Part shown: one piece after another, positions 34,901-47,043 of the stretch
Numbering within the stretch: the first letter of the stretch is position 1
How the letters are laid out: each line of letters begins with the position of its first letter
Source of the DNA: Gamarada debralockiae
Lineage: Eukaryota; Ascomycota; Leotiomycetes; Helotiales; Hyphodiscaceae
DNA length: 64,000 nt
Assembly (NCBI GenBank): GCA_002803225.1
Contig: NXFV01001323.1
Coordinates: 44,206-108,205, forward strand
Reading direction: 5' to 3'
Made by a program: the position numbers and the translations under genes
The notes under the pieces: model-generated
What the model saw: only the letters and a program-made list of their open reading frames with translations
What the model was told of the DNA's origin: nothing
Databases searched by the model: none

Positions 34901-37900
34901 GGCGCAAAGAAAGCATCACGCGGTGTCTTTTCTTTTGCGGCATTTACGCCAACCGAGGGCAGGCGCCGCATCAGAGTCTGAGCTCTCACACATGCATGCT
35001 CCTTTCAATAAATTATACTTTATGTCAAATCCAAATGAAACCCCTCTCAAGCGGTGAGGGCTTGAAACCTCCCCGTCCTGGCTTATTTATGAATTTTATG
35101 CAGATTTACGCGAGTTGTGCAAGGTCGCGTGGGGGCTTTCCGCGTTCGGAAAGGACCTCTGGTTCTCGTGGGTGTTTCCAATTTTTTCATGTGCGAAAAT
35201 TCTTCTGCTTCTGCATGCATTGGCTTTCCTGATTTTTCCAATTGACTTTAGTGATGGGGCTTACTCACGATTCGATTTTTGTCCGATTCAGGTTTATGGG
35301 TTGATGGAGTTTTTGAATCGTCATGTGGGATTTCTATGCAAGGTGATCGGAGAGGAGATGGGGATGTTGATCTTGAAAGCCTCGTTTTAACTCTTGGTCG
35401 AAAAGGCGACTGAGCTTTCTGTAACTAAAAGATCCGGTCGGGCACCGCTGCGGCTGAAGGACCTCCACGCCCGATGAGAAGTGCCCGAGACATTCCAAGT
35501 GACAAACTCGAGCGATTCAATTTTCCAGTTCTCTGCCGAAGTCCAAAAGTCAAGGCCTTAAGATCTTTGAGCGATTTTTGCCTTTCCAAACTCCCCAATT
35601 GGGCTCATTGCCCTGTTCGGCAGCCCTCCCCGAAGCGGTCACTCGGTGTCGTTCAACTTCAATTTTGTGTTACCTTGAAGAGGCTCAGTGGGCTGGGCAA
35701 GGAGGAAGTGGAATCCGGCGACGATCCGAACCGCAGCGGGAACTAAGGCCAAGAAGTTAAGTGCTTAGAGCCACTCGAGGTGAAATTTCGATGTCAGTAG
35801 CCTCGAAAGAGTCATCATTCTCGGCGAAACATTCCAGGACGAGTGTCGTACTAAGAGGAGCTATCGGCACTCGCTATCCAGGAATAGTGGCCAAGATTCG
35901 CACTACCTCTTCAATCCTTCAAGTGACCTGAAAACTCGCAAAGCGCGTGTCTTCCCTGATGGACTTCATCACTGCACACCCACTTCACCTAAACCCCTCT
36001 TGGCCCTCCTCTCTTCTCCTCTCATTGGCGCACGAAATCTCCGTAACTAGGTGATCTCCAAGATCTTGAAAGTACCTACAGACAGCACTTTTCCCGAGAT
36101 CGATCTACACTGCAGTAAAGAAAACTCAAAGCAGAAGTCTTATCTACCGGCGCTACCGGTATTTGAGTTCAATGCCGAGATGCCAAGATATACTTTGGCG
36201 CTGCAGTGAAGATCTTCCAAGTTCCAAGATCCCAAGATCCCAAGACCCTAAGCCTCAGGGTCGTCTTGGCTGGTCACGATACGCTTGGCGGGCGTTGAAA
36301 CATTTCTGTATTTAATCTAACGCGAGACGAAGGTTCAAAAGCTTGGCATTCCTCATCAATATTTAAATATTTTTTTTTTTTTGCCGCGAATTTTGCCAAG
36401 CTTCACGAGCCTCAATACGGCATGTTGCAATGATTACTGGTCTTGGCAGGGCCTCATCCACTGCTGGAAGCGCAGTGCTCATCTTAGCGCTGTCGAGTTC
36501 CGCCTCGGTTTCCGCCACGGTTCAGACTATGCTACTGTTGTATGGTCGTGAGGAGCAAATAGTGGCCTCTTGGCCCGCTGAAACCGGCTGTCTTGTGTTC
36601 AAATAGTTTGTTGCACGTCTGCTTAAGTGCCCAGCTTTCCCAAGACAAAATATTTGACTATGAACGGGCGAGTGCCGGGAAGCGTTCTTGGCTTTGTAGC
36701 CCGTCGAAATCGCCGTGGTTCTTTGTCGCCTCACTTCTTGGCAGCAGCTTTTTTCTTTGAGCAGCGGTGGAATACCATCAAGTTCGCTCTGTCTAGATAC
36801 GAGCTTCTCCAGTTCAATGATACTATTCGACTGCATAGCACTCAAGCCACCTTCAAGAACTGACTCTGATATAATAAGGTAGGCGCTCTAATCCGCCGAT
36901 TTTTTTTCTCCAAGAATCATCGCTCAAGGTGATTGTGGTTGCAAGTGGAAGTTCATCTTGCGATTGCATCACCCCACGCCTTCCCCCTCTTCTGTACCTC
37001 AGCACTATCTCCTTCTCCTCCTCGTCCTCGTCGCACACAGCCACAAGGGCAGCATCTGCTGGGCCTGTTCGTTCTGGCTTGAAGGAAAATGAGGGTGAGA
37101 ATAAGAGCACGATAAAAAGCTGCTCGACGATGATAATTCTTGATGGCTTCATAGAAACCGAACGCTTGAGATTCTGTGAGTTGAAAGTTCAAATTGATTT
37201 TCACCAAAGGCGCGCTACAGGATGCTTAATAATGGCACCTATTGGCTCGAAACCACGGACTTGAAGGAGGTAGAATACCGGGTCTTCGTGTTAATGTTCG
37301 ATATGTTGTTGCATGAAACCGTGAAGGTTACGCCGTCGAATTTCCGGCGGCAAAGTTATATTGGCCGCCCTTGCCGGTGTTTTGTCGCATATGGAAGCTG
37401 GGCGCAGGAGAGCGCGTTCATGAAATCTCTGCCGTCTTTAATTTGCATTATTTTCCTTCGACGGCCGCCATGAAGAGATATTGCATAGTACCAATTGGCA
37501 TCTATGGAAATGTGTATTTGATATTGGTTGAAATTATTTCATGATGAATGAAAGTTTCTACTAAAACCTGAACAGGAGCCCAGCTCCATTCAACCAACCT
37601 CCCGCTTCATCCTGGCAAATGAGCGAACCTTCACCACCCTACCCCAATTAAAAGTTCAAATTCTAGAGTAGTCCTCTCCCCAAAGAAATTCTCCATCTAA
37701 TAGAAACCCGCGTTGAATCAAGCATCGAGTTATCAAACTCCCAGAATACACGTTCTCTTTTCTCGATGGGAGTCCTCCTAAGCCATACCTGGAATATAGC
37801 TGCCCTCCTACTCGATAGCTCGTCGCCGACCTTCAAACGACCGACCAAAACGTTGCGAACCAAGAAGAGTGTTGGCAGAATGTGCTTGATCTGGTATAAG

Positions 37901-38049
37901 ATGCCGAAATACTTGCATCTTATGGGAGACGAGCAGCATTCAGTTAAGCTGCTTCAGGAGAGTCTCAATGTTGCCACCATCTTTCGACCCACAAAGTGCC
38001 AGCAATGGCCAAAAGACCGATTAAGCGTCAAATATTCTCCTGAAAATCT
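32000..38049. other. Gene-poor region, about 6 kb
   Basis: No coding sequence, RNA gene or transposon terminus could be supported. The open frames are short, on both strands, and without codon structure. Features noticed are a poly-T run at about 36368-36381 and a short degenerate direct repeat of the word CCAAGATC at about 36215-36255. There is a promoter-like TATA and GC mix upstream of the HAL4-type kinase (32000-32300). Composition is not strongly AT-biased, so this is not an obvious RIP-degraded island. Confidence 0.4.
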
Positions 38050-38529
38050 TCAAGGTCGACCGTTAATCCTCATCATTTCCTTACTCCCAGGCCTTTGAGC
38101 AGTTCCCCTCGAACTCTCACTCAAATTCATGCCACCAGAGGCCCTACTCCCTCTGCTTCTCTTTCGGATACTCCCTCTCGAACTCACTCTTCGACTACCA
38201 AGTCTACCGCCATTCTTTCCTCTGTCTAGAGATGTACTGCATCTTGACATCGAGGAGACTGTGCTCGCGTCAGCCTTGAGGCTTGCCAAATCTGAATAAG
38301 AGATAGTGGGATAAAGATCAGAGTCGAGCAGAAACGCAGCGAAACGGTGCAGATACCGAAGAGGACGACAAACGAGGGTGATGCCGATGTCGTCAAATGT
38401 GTTTAGGAGGTGCAGACGTGCAAGGAGGGACATAGGGCGGATGAGGCAGTGAATGCCTAGGTCGTCGAGTGTGTCAAGGAAGGGCATCGAAGATGAGAGA
38501 TGGGATGAAATAATGATTGACGGAAGCAC
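38050..38529 (-). CDS. Hypothetical protein with an internal duplicated motif
   Basis: A 159-codon frame from ATG 38529. Two consecutive segments of about 27 residues look related: LDTLDDLGIHCLIRPMSLL and LNTFDDIGITLVCRPLRYL share the pattern L-x-T-h-D-D-h-G-I-x-x-x-h-x-R-P. The second half is Ser/Arg/Gly-rich and basic (RGSIRKRSRGSRASGG), like a disordered nucleic-acid-binding tail. The internal similarity argues against a chance frame. No family recognised. It lies alone at the edge of the long gene-poor region, and the start and any missing exons are unverified. Confidence 0.42.
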   Translation of the reverse strand: MLPSIIISSHLSSSMPFLDTLDDLGIHCLIRPMSLLARLHLLNTFDDIGITLVCRPLRYLHRFAAFLLDSDLYPTISYSDLASLKADASTVSSMSRCSTSLDRGKNGGRLGSRRVSSRGSIRKRSRGSRASGGMNLSESSRGTAQRPGSKEMMRINGRP

Positions 38530-39480
38530 TGCTTGATGGGGAGTGAATGAGATACAACTTCTGCACTTGCATTTATATCCTCTCCCACGCTGTCTTCTCT
38601 CGGGTCAAAATTTGGAATATCTGACTCCAGCATGTGCAGAATTCCAAGACTCAATTCTCTTGTGATACACTGGTACCAAACGTGTTCCCTCTCATCACTA
38701 CCAGGTGATCACTGAATCACATCTCCTCAGCCTAATCCATACTCCAACAGTACGTGGTTCATCTGCGAACCCATCCTCCTTATCAAAGGAACCACGTCTC
38801 TCCTACCGAATCCATATGCACCCAGCCTTACACCCTCCCCTCGCCTTCGCCAAGCTCTCACCCACAAGGATGACGTGTCAGGGGTTGATTGCGCCCTAAT
38901 ACTATTCAATGGGAGAAGGCCAGGTCCCTGAAAATCACCGCGTCTGAAAATGGCCACACATGCATGTGAGTCCCCAAAACAACTCCCCCTGATTCGATCC
39001 TCCCTCTCCTTTTCCATGCAAGATGTAGGGATTGCGGACACTTTGTGACTTTTCATTTGAAGGAAGTAAAAACCCGTCTCCGCGGACCCTTCGGTCCGTT
39101 CCACTGCGCGATCCGTTGGATCCACTTTAGGACGTGACCCTGCCAATTGGACATTTGCCTTACGAGTGAACAACGTCTGTACTCTGCAAAAGGAGACCGC
39201 CATTCATACATCTTGACAACACATCTCCATCACCTTATCCCCGAGCATCAGTCGAATGAAGAGTAGCGACAGAAATTGTATGCGCCAGGTCGCACAATCT
39301 TCACACCGCCCGAATCAACATCCACCCTGCTGAATAAAAACGCCCGGCCCAAGAAGCCACGCTCAAGGCTCCCGTGGTCGCGTGCATCGTCATAATCTCA
39401 CTGCATCCCAGAAAACGACTCAATGCTCGCTCTACAGTGATACACACAACGGAACGAGAGAGCATACAACTATAGACGAT
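38530..39480. other. Upstream region of the coiled-coil protein gene
   Basis: No gene supported. The 159-base stretch before 39481 contains an in-frame upstream ATG at 39382 that would extend the next gene by 33 poorly structured residues. Confidence 0.4.
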
Positions 39481-41449
39481 ATGTCGAGACGCGATTCCGA
39501 CTCCTTCCTTCCCTCCGGCGCAATTCCCTCACCTCCACACTCCATGCCGCCATTCTCCAGTATCATCCCCCGAACAATGCCTATGAACATGGATTCCTAC
39601 GTCTCACCGCACAATACGTCCGTTCACTCTCCGAGGGGTTCAAGTCGCAGTCCAGCCAGACAACCAAAACCCTACAGCATGCAACACTCCAACCACTCGC
39701 CATCTCAAAATCCCCCAATCTCACCGCCGAAGACAAGAAGCGCAAGCGCAGAGAACAACAGCGAGCAGTTAGTCGAAGATTGGCGGAACTATACAGAGAA
39801 ACTGCGAAGTCAACATGAGGGCGAGAGGGCACATATGACGGCAGACCGGAAGCGCATGGAAGAAGTGATGGCGGAAGAACGTTCGCTGTGGGACCAAGAG
39901 CGCAACATCCTCAAAGCGCGCATTTTACAACTTGAGCAAGCGTTAGAAGGCCGAGGACGGGTTACTGGTGGTAGTGTTAGGGGCTCGAGAGATACGAGCA
40001 TGAATCGCATAGTGCCAGGTATGGCGCAGAGACAGAGCATTCAGCAGCAGGCATTGAGCTTCACGAGTCCGGGGTCAAATGCTGTTTCGGTGACAGGAAG
40101 TGTGGATGGGATGCCATCGCGAGGTGTGGTACCGCAGGAATCGGGGCGCAATGCAGATGGTTCGCCGTTCTACGCCCCAGCTCCGAGAAATCCGTCAAGA
40201 ACGTTCTCGTCGAGTTCTGTACTGTCTGATTCCTTGAGAGTTGATGATATCACTGCGCCAAGAGAAAGCGCTATCCGTGTTACGAGCAAGGAGCTCACTT
40301 CCTCCGACTTTGGACCGCAGTCGCCTCCAACTCACGCACCGCATAGAGAGAGCAATTTAGGCACGATTCCCGAGACGGAGACAGAAGCAACGGTTATTCC
40401 GGAGAGTATAGACATCTCCCTCATTCAGCCAGAACTTGAGGGTGTGTCGATCAAAGCTTCCGCCGTCTCGCCTACCTTTGCTGCAAAAGTATTGTCTCCG
40501 CAATTCTCGCCCGTAAAACTCAGCCCGAATGTCAAATCCCCTGGACAGGACGTTGACAATCTCTCCTCGTTATCACGAATCGGAAGTGTGCGAGATAGTG
40601 AAGGAAGAGAGAACGGCAAGGGAAAGCTGGACTTGAACCTAGTGATGCATGCACCAGTCGACCGACGACTCACCATGCATGCTGGCCACACTCCCAACCA
40701 CTCAATTTCAAAGTTCGATTTCGGGGAGAGTGGTGGTGCCACCCCAACACAAGAAACTTCTGATTCTCACTCTCATCTCGCGGATACTAATACACATTCC
40801 AATACGCACGAGCATATCCACAGGCCATCAGTAGCGCATTTTGACGGGGCAGAGGAGGAGAAGGGTTATGGTGATGTGGAGGATGAGGATCGGGAATTGA
40901 CAGGACAGCTTGGGTTAACGAACGAGAAGCATCAGGATGATGCTTTTTTGGCGCAGTTGGTGGAGAAATTGGAGGAGGCGAAAAAGAGTGAGGGTGTTAG
41001 TCCGAGCGAGTCTATGTCTAGCAGGATGGGGGACGGAGAGGAAGGGAAAGAGAAGGAGGATGACGTCCCCCCGCTAAGGCTGAAGCCAAGTTCGAACTTT
41101 GGACGGCCTTTGGGAAGTATGTAAATTGAGCTGCATGGACGGACTGGAGATTCAACGATACCCTTCTCAACTCTCTTTACGAACCCCTTATTTCTCGATG
41201 GAGTCGACCTCTGTCCTCCTTAATCTTCACGAAAATTTCAAACAATCAGCGACGGCTTCATTTCATTCTCTGTTGGATTACATTGGCGGTAAAAACCGAT
41301 CTGTTCCTTTTGTTTAGCGAAGCGCAGGAAGCATTGGGAGTGATATCTGGACGGACGGCAAAACAATAATCAAAGAAAATACCCACCTCATCAAAGAGGG
41401 TGAAGGTGCAATGGAAGGTGCAATGGCTTGGGATGGTTTGGAGGGATAA
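39481..41449 (+). CDS. Uncharacterised Ser/Pro-rich coiled-coil protein
   Basis: Two exons, 39481-41116 and 41328-41449 (211-base intron, donor GTATGT), give 585 residues. Without splicing the frame ends three codons after the donor. Spliced, it gains a conserved-looking tail (SIGSDIWTDGKTIIKENTHL), which is why I accept the intron. The N-terminus is Ser/Pro-rich. A coiled coil at about residues 95-165 contains EDWRNYTEKLRSQHEGE and AEERSLWDQERNILKARI. A long disordered Ser/Pro region follows, and then an acidic helix with ELTGQLGLTNEKHQDDAF. I do not recognise a catalytic domain. Similar fungal proteins have been labelled with methyltransferase-like names, but nothing in this sequence supports an enzyme. 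A cytoskeletal or scaffold role is only a guess. Confidence 0.8.
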
Positions 41450-42452
41450 AAGATAGACGGTTTGATGGATTTACAGGATTGGCTTGATGGTATACCCACT
41501 CTTTACACAGCTTTGCTCCAGTGGAGCTTTTTCATTTGTTTAGACTTGACTTGCCGGAAGGCTGAGCTTGCTTGTTTGTTATATATGTTGTAGTATGATG
41601 TCAGTTCGAGGATGGAGATGTTGTGGATATGTGTGCGGTGTTATGAAGAGCTGGGGATGGGAAGAAACACAAGATGAGACTCCGAGGAGAAAGCTATAGA
41701 AGAGCTATACGAATTCAAGATACCCCTTTTACTATACTTGCATTTCCGAATAAGGGAGTGAATTTTGAGACATGTAACTGAAGACCTTCCATCCAGCAAT
41801 TCGTCCTCATATAAAAACCTGCCACTATACAATACCTCTCGGGCGCCCACCATCAAGCACCGTCCGCCTTCACCAGGTCGGGCTATGACTGCCCGACGCG
41901 TTCGTATAAATGTGTATGGTATGTTCGCACCATGCCCATATTATTACCAGCCCTTCCTTCTCTACAATTTGAAAAATTTGGCTGCAAACGATCGCGTTAG
42001 ATTGCTATGGCTGGTTTGGCGGTGCTGTTGATCTGGTGCTGTCGTTGTTTTTCAAGCCGTCGTTACTTCTCACGCTTTTGTGCTTCTGTACTAGGACGAC
42101 AGCGGTCAAGTGTTAACATTCAACATCCCAGGATGCACCTTTGCCAAGCCACTGAGAATATGGGATGTGAGAATGCTAGGGTGCAAATTGCAAATAAGTG
42201 TATTGAAGTGAACGTGTGTTAGTTGCAACCAACGATGTTCGTGATGCAATAATTTTGGCATTATTAAAATATTATTCTATGCTTTGATTTTTCCCCTACT
42301 TTCCCAAGAAAGGTACTGCAATGCAATACTGACACATGATCTAAGAGAAGCCAGCCATTCCTCAGATCACTTGTACAAACTCAATGAAATGCTCCTTTGC
42401 TCGCTAACCCATGGTCCATCCCATCAGACGGCCGCCCTGTCCCAACAAACGC
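41450..42452. other. Intergenic between convergent genes
   Basis: About 1 kb holding the 3' ends of the coiled-coil gene and of ERG6. No gene recognised; short frames only. Confidence 0.45.
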
Positions 42453-43808
42453 CTATGCCTTCGGGTTCAATGGCTTTCTCGCAACCATCAAATACATAGG
42501 CGTAAACAAATCCTCCTTACCACCAGCAACCAAGCAATCAGCCGCCACCGCCAAACTATCAGCCGTCTTCTGCGTTCCACTCGGCGCAATACCAACCATC
42601 TCCAATACCCCAATAAATCTATGTGTAAGTCCGCGTCCCCACTTCGTCATTCTCGCAATGGTAGGGAAATCCCAAATCGTCCCCATCATGCTGAAATCTC
42701 CTGCAAGAGGATAATACCAAGGAGTCTTGTCTGGTCTCTTGGCTAAATCTTCATGAAACTCCAACTCGAAACCAGCAGCTTTGATAGCAGCGATTCCCTC
42801 AGAAATGCGCACCATGTTGGAGATCCCATCACCTTGCTCGATACCCAAGCGGATTTCGCGGTGATGGGGGTTGCTGTTGTCGTACTTGTCTGTCATGAGC
42901 CATTCGTAGACGCCGAAGACACCGCCGGGTTTGAGGACACGGTAGATTTGGGAGTAGACGCCTTCGAGGGAGGGGGCGTGCACGGTGGCTTCGATGGCGT
43001 AGACGCAGTCGAATGTGTTTTCTGGGAAGGACATTTGCTGTTCTCATCATTAGCCTTAGTCTCATCCATCCAAGCTTGGCGAACAAAATTTGCAATTTCA
43101 GGGGTACGGATGGAATTGGACATACCATGAAATCACCCTTAACAAACTTCAATTGATCCGCCAAACCTTCCTTCTTCGCATATCTCGTCGCACGCTCAAT
43201 CTGGTAGTCATTATTGTTCAAACCAGTAATGTGTGCACCTGTGAACTTTGCGATTTCTCTGGCTGGTCCACCAACTCCACAGCCAACGTCGAGGACTTTG
43301 TCTCCGTCTTTGATGCCAATTTTGGCGGCGAGGTAGTGTTCGTGACGGGCGATGGCTTGGTAGAAGGGCTCGCCGTATGCGAAGCGGCAGAAGTGGAAGG
43401 ACTGGCCCCAGCCGTACTCGTAGAGGTCGGTGCCAAGGTTGTAGTAACTAAGTGAACTCAATCAGCATTATCCACAGCACGTAGAGGGAAGGGGAGAGGA
43501 GGAACATACTGTCTTGTGAGGGTAGCGTATTCAGCTCTTCGTGCCTGGAAACTCAGAGTTAGGATTTGCAATAGCATGTTGATTTTGGAATTGGAGAAAC
43601 AAACCTCTCGATCAGCATCCGTCTCGTCTTTGGCGGCCTTGTTGTCCCAATGCTTGAAATACTCATCAACGGCAGCCTTCTGAGCAGTCTTGTCCTTCTT
43701 CATCATGGCGCGAAAACCACCTTCTGCATTGGACGAGTCCTTGTGCATTGCTTTGTTGAAAGCTGCATCGCGAGAATGGTCTTCTTGTTCAAGTTTTGCG
43801 GGAGGCAT
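42453..43808 (-). CDS. ERG6: Sterol 24-C-methyltransferase (ERG6)
   Basis: Transfers a methyl group from S-adenosylmethionine to C-24 of zymosterol or lanosterol-type sterols in ergosterol synthesis; acts at the ER and lipid droplets. Four exons on the minus strand, 43808-43605, 43544-43510, 43447-43126 and 43037-42453 (introns 60, 62 and 88 bases), give 381 residues, the normal length. The second exon is only 35 bases. Visible motifs: [19 protein letters not shown] (sterol-binding region), the AdoMet loop [34 protein letters not shown], and the C-terminal sterol methyltransferase domain from about residue 300. The junction between exons 2 and 3 recreates the conserved LTRHYYNL. Head-to-head with SLT11. 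Confidence 0.97.
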
Positions 43809-44239
43809 TGTGGAAATGGTTTAAATTGAAGAAAGGCTGAAAAGAGTAGAAGGAATTCGAGTTGATCGATTTATGGGAAGAGAGTTGTGGAATTGGAGCA
43901 CTCAATTGTATTTATCTTCTCCCTGATTGCGACTGGAAATTATCGTCAGGGGTGTTGAGCGGTTCCTGGGCAAAGCCGTCGTATTCGTGTCACTAAAACG
44001 GCCTAGCCCATGCGGTGAGAAGCCTTAAAAATGTCCGCAGCCTCATCACGTGCTTCTATGCCAAGGCAAGCGATAGATTACCTTTTTGCTGATTACTCAA
44101 AATTTCAGAAGCCTCGAGCAACTCTTGCCGTTGTCAGCCTTCTCCCTTTACAACGCCACCTTTGAAACCTGGAGGACACGATACATAAGAACACGAATAC
44201 GCTACTCCACTACTCGATTATTTCCCCAACATCTTCACG
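43809..44239. promoter_or_regulatory. Shared divergent promoter of ERG6 and SLT11
   Basis: 431 bases between outward-facing start codons. It contains ATCACGTGC with an E-box (CACGTG) near 44047, a possible basic helix-loop-helix or sterol-regulator site. That reading is inference only. Confidence 0.5.
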
Positions 44240-45507
44240 ATGCCTCCTCAGATCAAGCAGGATCTCAACCGCTCCGGCTGGGAGACCACCGACTTCCCCT
44301 CCGTCTGCGAGAACTGTCTGCCAGAGAATAACTACGTACAGATGCTCAAGTCCGACCACGATGCTGTAAGTTACCCTAGCCCCTCATCTTCCCAATACGG
44401 GATTGTTTCGGAGGCTCTCCCTCTTAAATGCAGTGTCCAAGTCCCTTCTCAAGAAGCACTTTACTGACCCTCTCATTAACATAGGAATGTAAAATTTGCA
44501 CTAGACCATTCACCGTCTTCCGTTGGAAAACCGACCGCACAGCCCGCCAAAAACGCACAAACATCTGCCTCACCTGCGCGCGTCTCAAGAACTGCTGCCA
44601 ATGCTGTATGCTTGATCTGTCCTTCGGCCTCCCCATCGTCGTGCGAGACGCAGCTCTAAAGATGGTAGCGCCAGGACCACAAAGTGCCGTGAACAGGGAA
44701 TACTACGCGCAGAACCACGAGCAGGAGATTGAGGATGGGAGAGGTGGGACTGAGGCGTATGAGAAGACAGATGAGAAGGCTAGGGAATTGCTACGGAGAT
44801 TGGCGAATAGTGAGCCTTATTTTAAGAAGGCCAGACGGTTACCGGGTGTTGAGGGGGAGAGTAGTGATGGGGGAAGTGCAGGTGGGAATATGAAGGCGTT
44901 AACGGACGGTGGGCCGGGCCCGATACGAACACGAGATAGCAAAGGAGGAGTGCCAAGGGGTAGTGGACGCGGAGGACGAGGTGGAGCTAGGGGTGGGAGA
45001 GCGTTTCCTAGTGCGGCGCAGCTTCCTCCTGGACCCCAGGATATCCTACCGCCGGCTGATCCGTCTATTACATCTTTATTCGTTACTGGTGTCGAGGACG
45101 ATCTGCCAGAGCATAAAATCCGGGATTTCTTCGCCCCATATGGAAAGTTAAGGTCGCTGGTTTGCTCGCATATGTCGCATTGCGCATTTATCAACTTCGC
45201 GACGAGGGAGGGAGCTGAAGCTGCGGCGGAAGCGTTGCAAGGACGGGCTGTTATTGCGGGATGTCCATTGAGAGTACAATGGGGAAGACCGAGACCGATT
45301 GGCACCATGGACAAGGATGAGAGAATAGCCACTGGAAGGGAAGGACGCTCTGCGTTTAGAGGTTCAGGATCAAGAACTGTTGAAGGTGGAAAGGGGGCAG
45401 GTGGTTATATTGAAGCTCCTCTCCCAGATCCATTGGAGAACATGTCTGTGGTTGCGCCTCCTCCCGGAGCGGACGATGTGCGGTATGCGAGTTTGGCGGG
45501 AAATTGA
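44240..45507 (+). CDS. SLT11: Pre-mRNA splicing factor SLT11/ECM2 (RBM22, Cwf5)
   Basis: Spliceosomal protein that contacts U6 snRNA and the catalytic centre as part of the NineTeen-related complex. Two exons, 44240-44365 and 44485-45507 (119-base intron), give 382 residues. The N-terminus MPPQIKQDLNRSGWETTDFP is highly typical. The zinc-binding region has paired cysteines: CENC in exon 1, then CKIC, CLTC and CQCC in exon 2. A helix region follows with REYYAQNHEQEIEDG. A Gly/Arg-rich linker precedes an RRM at about residues 240-315, in which SLFVTGVEDDLPEHKIRDFF and CAFINFATREGAEAA are the two RNP-like strands. The C-terminal tail is Gly-rich. Introns and frame are consistent throughout. Confidence 0.96.
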
Positions 45508-46497
45508 TAAAAATTGTATGAAGCTGGGAGTTGGGAGTTAGGCGTTTGCGAAAAGTAGAGGCTGCAATGCCGGATTTGTAGGTTTAGCATAATCATGAAT
45601 ACGAGATGACCTCAAGGTCATACTTTCATCACATCTGCTCAGTGGCATGATCATGTGTTCTATTTTCGAGGTCTTTAATACATGCCAGATGGGGGAAATT
45701 GTTCGCATCCTTCGATCGTCCTGAAGGTATGACTTGAGTTGCACGTATGTCAAAAGGTGTCTTCTTGCCCAAGTGCCAATTCTAAAATGTCAAATCAACA
45801 TATAAACCCCCACTTGCCTTCTAGCTTGAATTTTCCTTCCAACGACTCGAAGCCGAAACCAATCAGGAGTTGGTACGCACCACTCGACGGGTAAAGCTAA
45901 CAATGGGTTGAAGTAATGTCTCTCACTGAGGCTGACTCATTGCGAGACGTTGTTCACTATTCCATCTCCCTCTTTAGAACATCTATTACATGTCATCGTC
46001 GCTGCATATATAGTTGTCGTTACCTCTGGCTGTCAACGGAGCGGGGCTGATTCAGACAGCTGAATGCAATTCGCTGCTTTTGCTTCGCACTTGAACCAGT
46101 GGGCGAAATTTCTTGGCTTACTTGTCTCTTCTAGAACTTGCATGATTCGGTGTTAATGGTCCAGAGCTTTTTCATCCCAGCAAAGCTGTATGATCACCCA
46201 ACGAGGCCTTCGGAATTTCTGATTGAGGTATTGGAGAGCCCTGCAGCCATGATATGCTGTTGAGTTGGATGTGACTCTGATGGACTGATGCTACGCTAAG
46301 TTTTGTAGTACGACGAGAGCTCTCTAAGAGCAAGATTCGGAACGGGAACATCGGTGACCCGATGTGGTACTAAGTTCTTCCAACTCAGCCCTACGGGCTA
46401 TCAATTTGCTTGATCTCTTACATTTTTTTGCGTATGACTCGTTCAGTTCCTCTCTCTCTCTTCCAGCCTTGAGAATTCCCTACTAAATCTTCCTAGG
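45508..46497. other. Intergenic
   Basis: No gene supported. A small perfect hairpin (ACATCGG, loop TGAC, CCGATGT) lies near 46348-46365. Several pyrimidine tracts and a plausible branch-acceptor pair (CTACTAA then TCCTAG) precede the relic that starts at 46498. Confidence 0.4.
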
Positions 46498-47043
46498 TCG
46501 GGATTATATGACATAGATGATTCAGGATTGACATCCTACGAGAAAGCCTCCGCGGGAATCACTACTGTCCTCGGCCTCATCATCTCGACCGTGATCATTG
46601 TCTTCATTATCAAGTTCGTGAAATTCCGACTCACCTCACTCGACTACCAATGAGAATCTATCTTTACTGTCATACTCGGAGTAGTTTCTATCGCTTTCAC
46701 CTTCTCGGCAATGGATATCTTTTGGAGGTATATTCGTTGCATTCCAGCGTTCTTCGCCATCTTGTTGATGACATATTCAATATTTGTTAGGCAGAGATTG
46801 CTGAAGGGATGGTGGAAGAGATGCAGAGGCCGATGAATGAAGGGCAAGCTGATGTTGAGCTTGAGGATGCGAAGATGAAGGCGTCCGCAGGGTCCCGCTT
46901 CCTTATCAACCTCCATCTCAGGAAGCGATTAGACTCAAGACTGTGGTAGGATCGGTATCGAAGAGTACGAGACCTTCTCAATCTTCTTTAGTGACAGGTG
47001 ATGGAGCTGATGGGACTCTCAAAGAAGTGAGGGAGTTCGTCTG
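46498..47043 (+). pseudogene. Relic of a multi-pass membrane protein gene
   Basis: A coding-like stretch after an acceptor-type TCCTAG reads SGLYDIDDSGLTSYEKASAG, then a hydrophobic helix (TTVLGLIISTVIIVFIIKF) and RLTSLDYQ, then hits TGA at 46651-46653. The same frame continues past the stop with a second hydrophobic helix (SIFTVILGVVSIAFTFSAM). Later pieces lie in other frames: a cytosolic tail MVEEMQRPMNEGQADVELED and a final segment with PSQSSLVTGDGADGTLKE, ending at TGA 47041-47043. No ATG or upstream exon found. Layout of two or more helices followed by an acidic then Ser-rich tail resembles fungal integral membrane proteins, but the family is not identified. Confidence 0.52.

Noticed and set aside
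46305..46380. Hairpin-containing stretch that faintly resembles part of a 5S rRNA on the minus strand
   Set aside because: Only short words match and the remaining 5S helices and length are absent, so I do not call an RNA gene.
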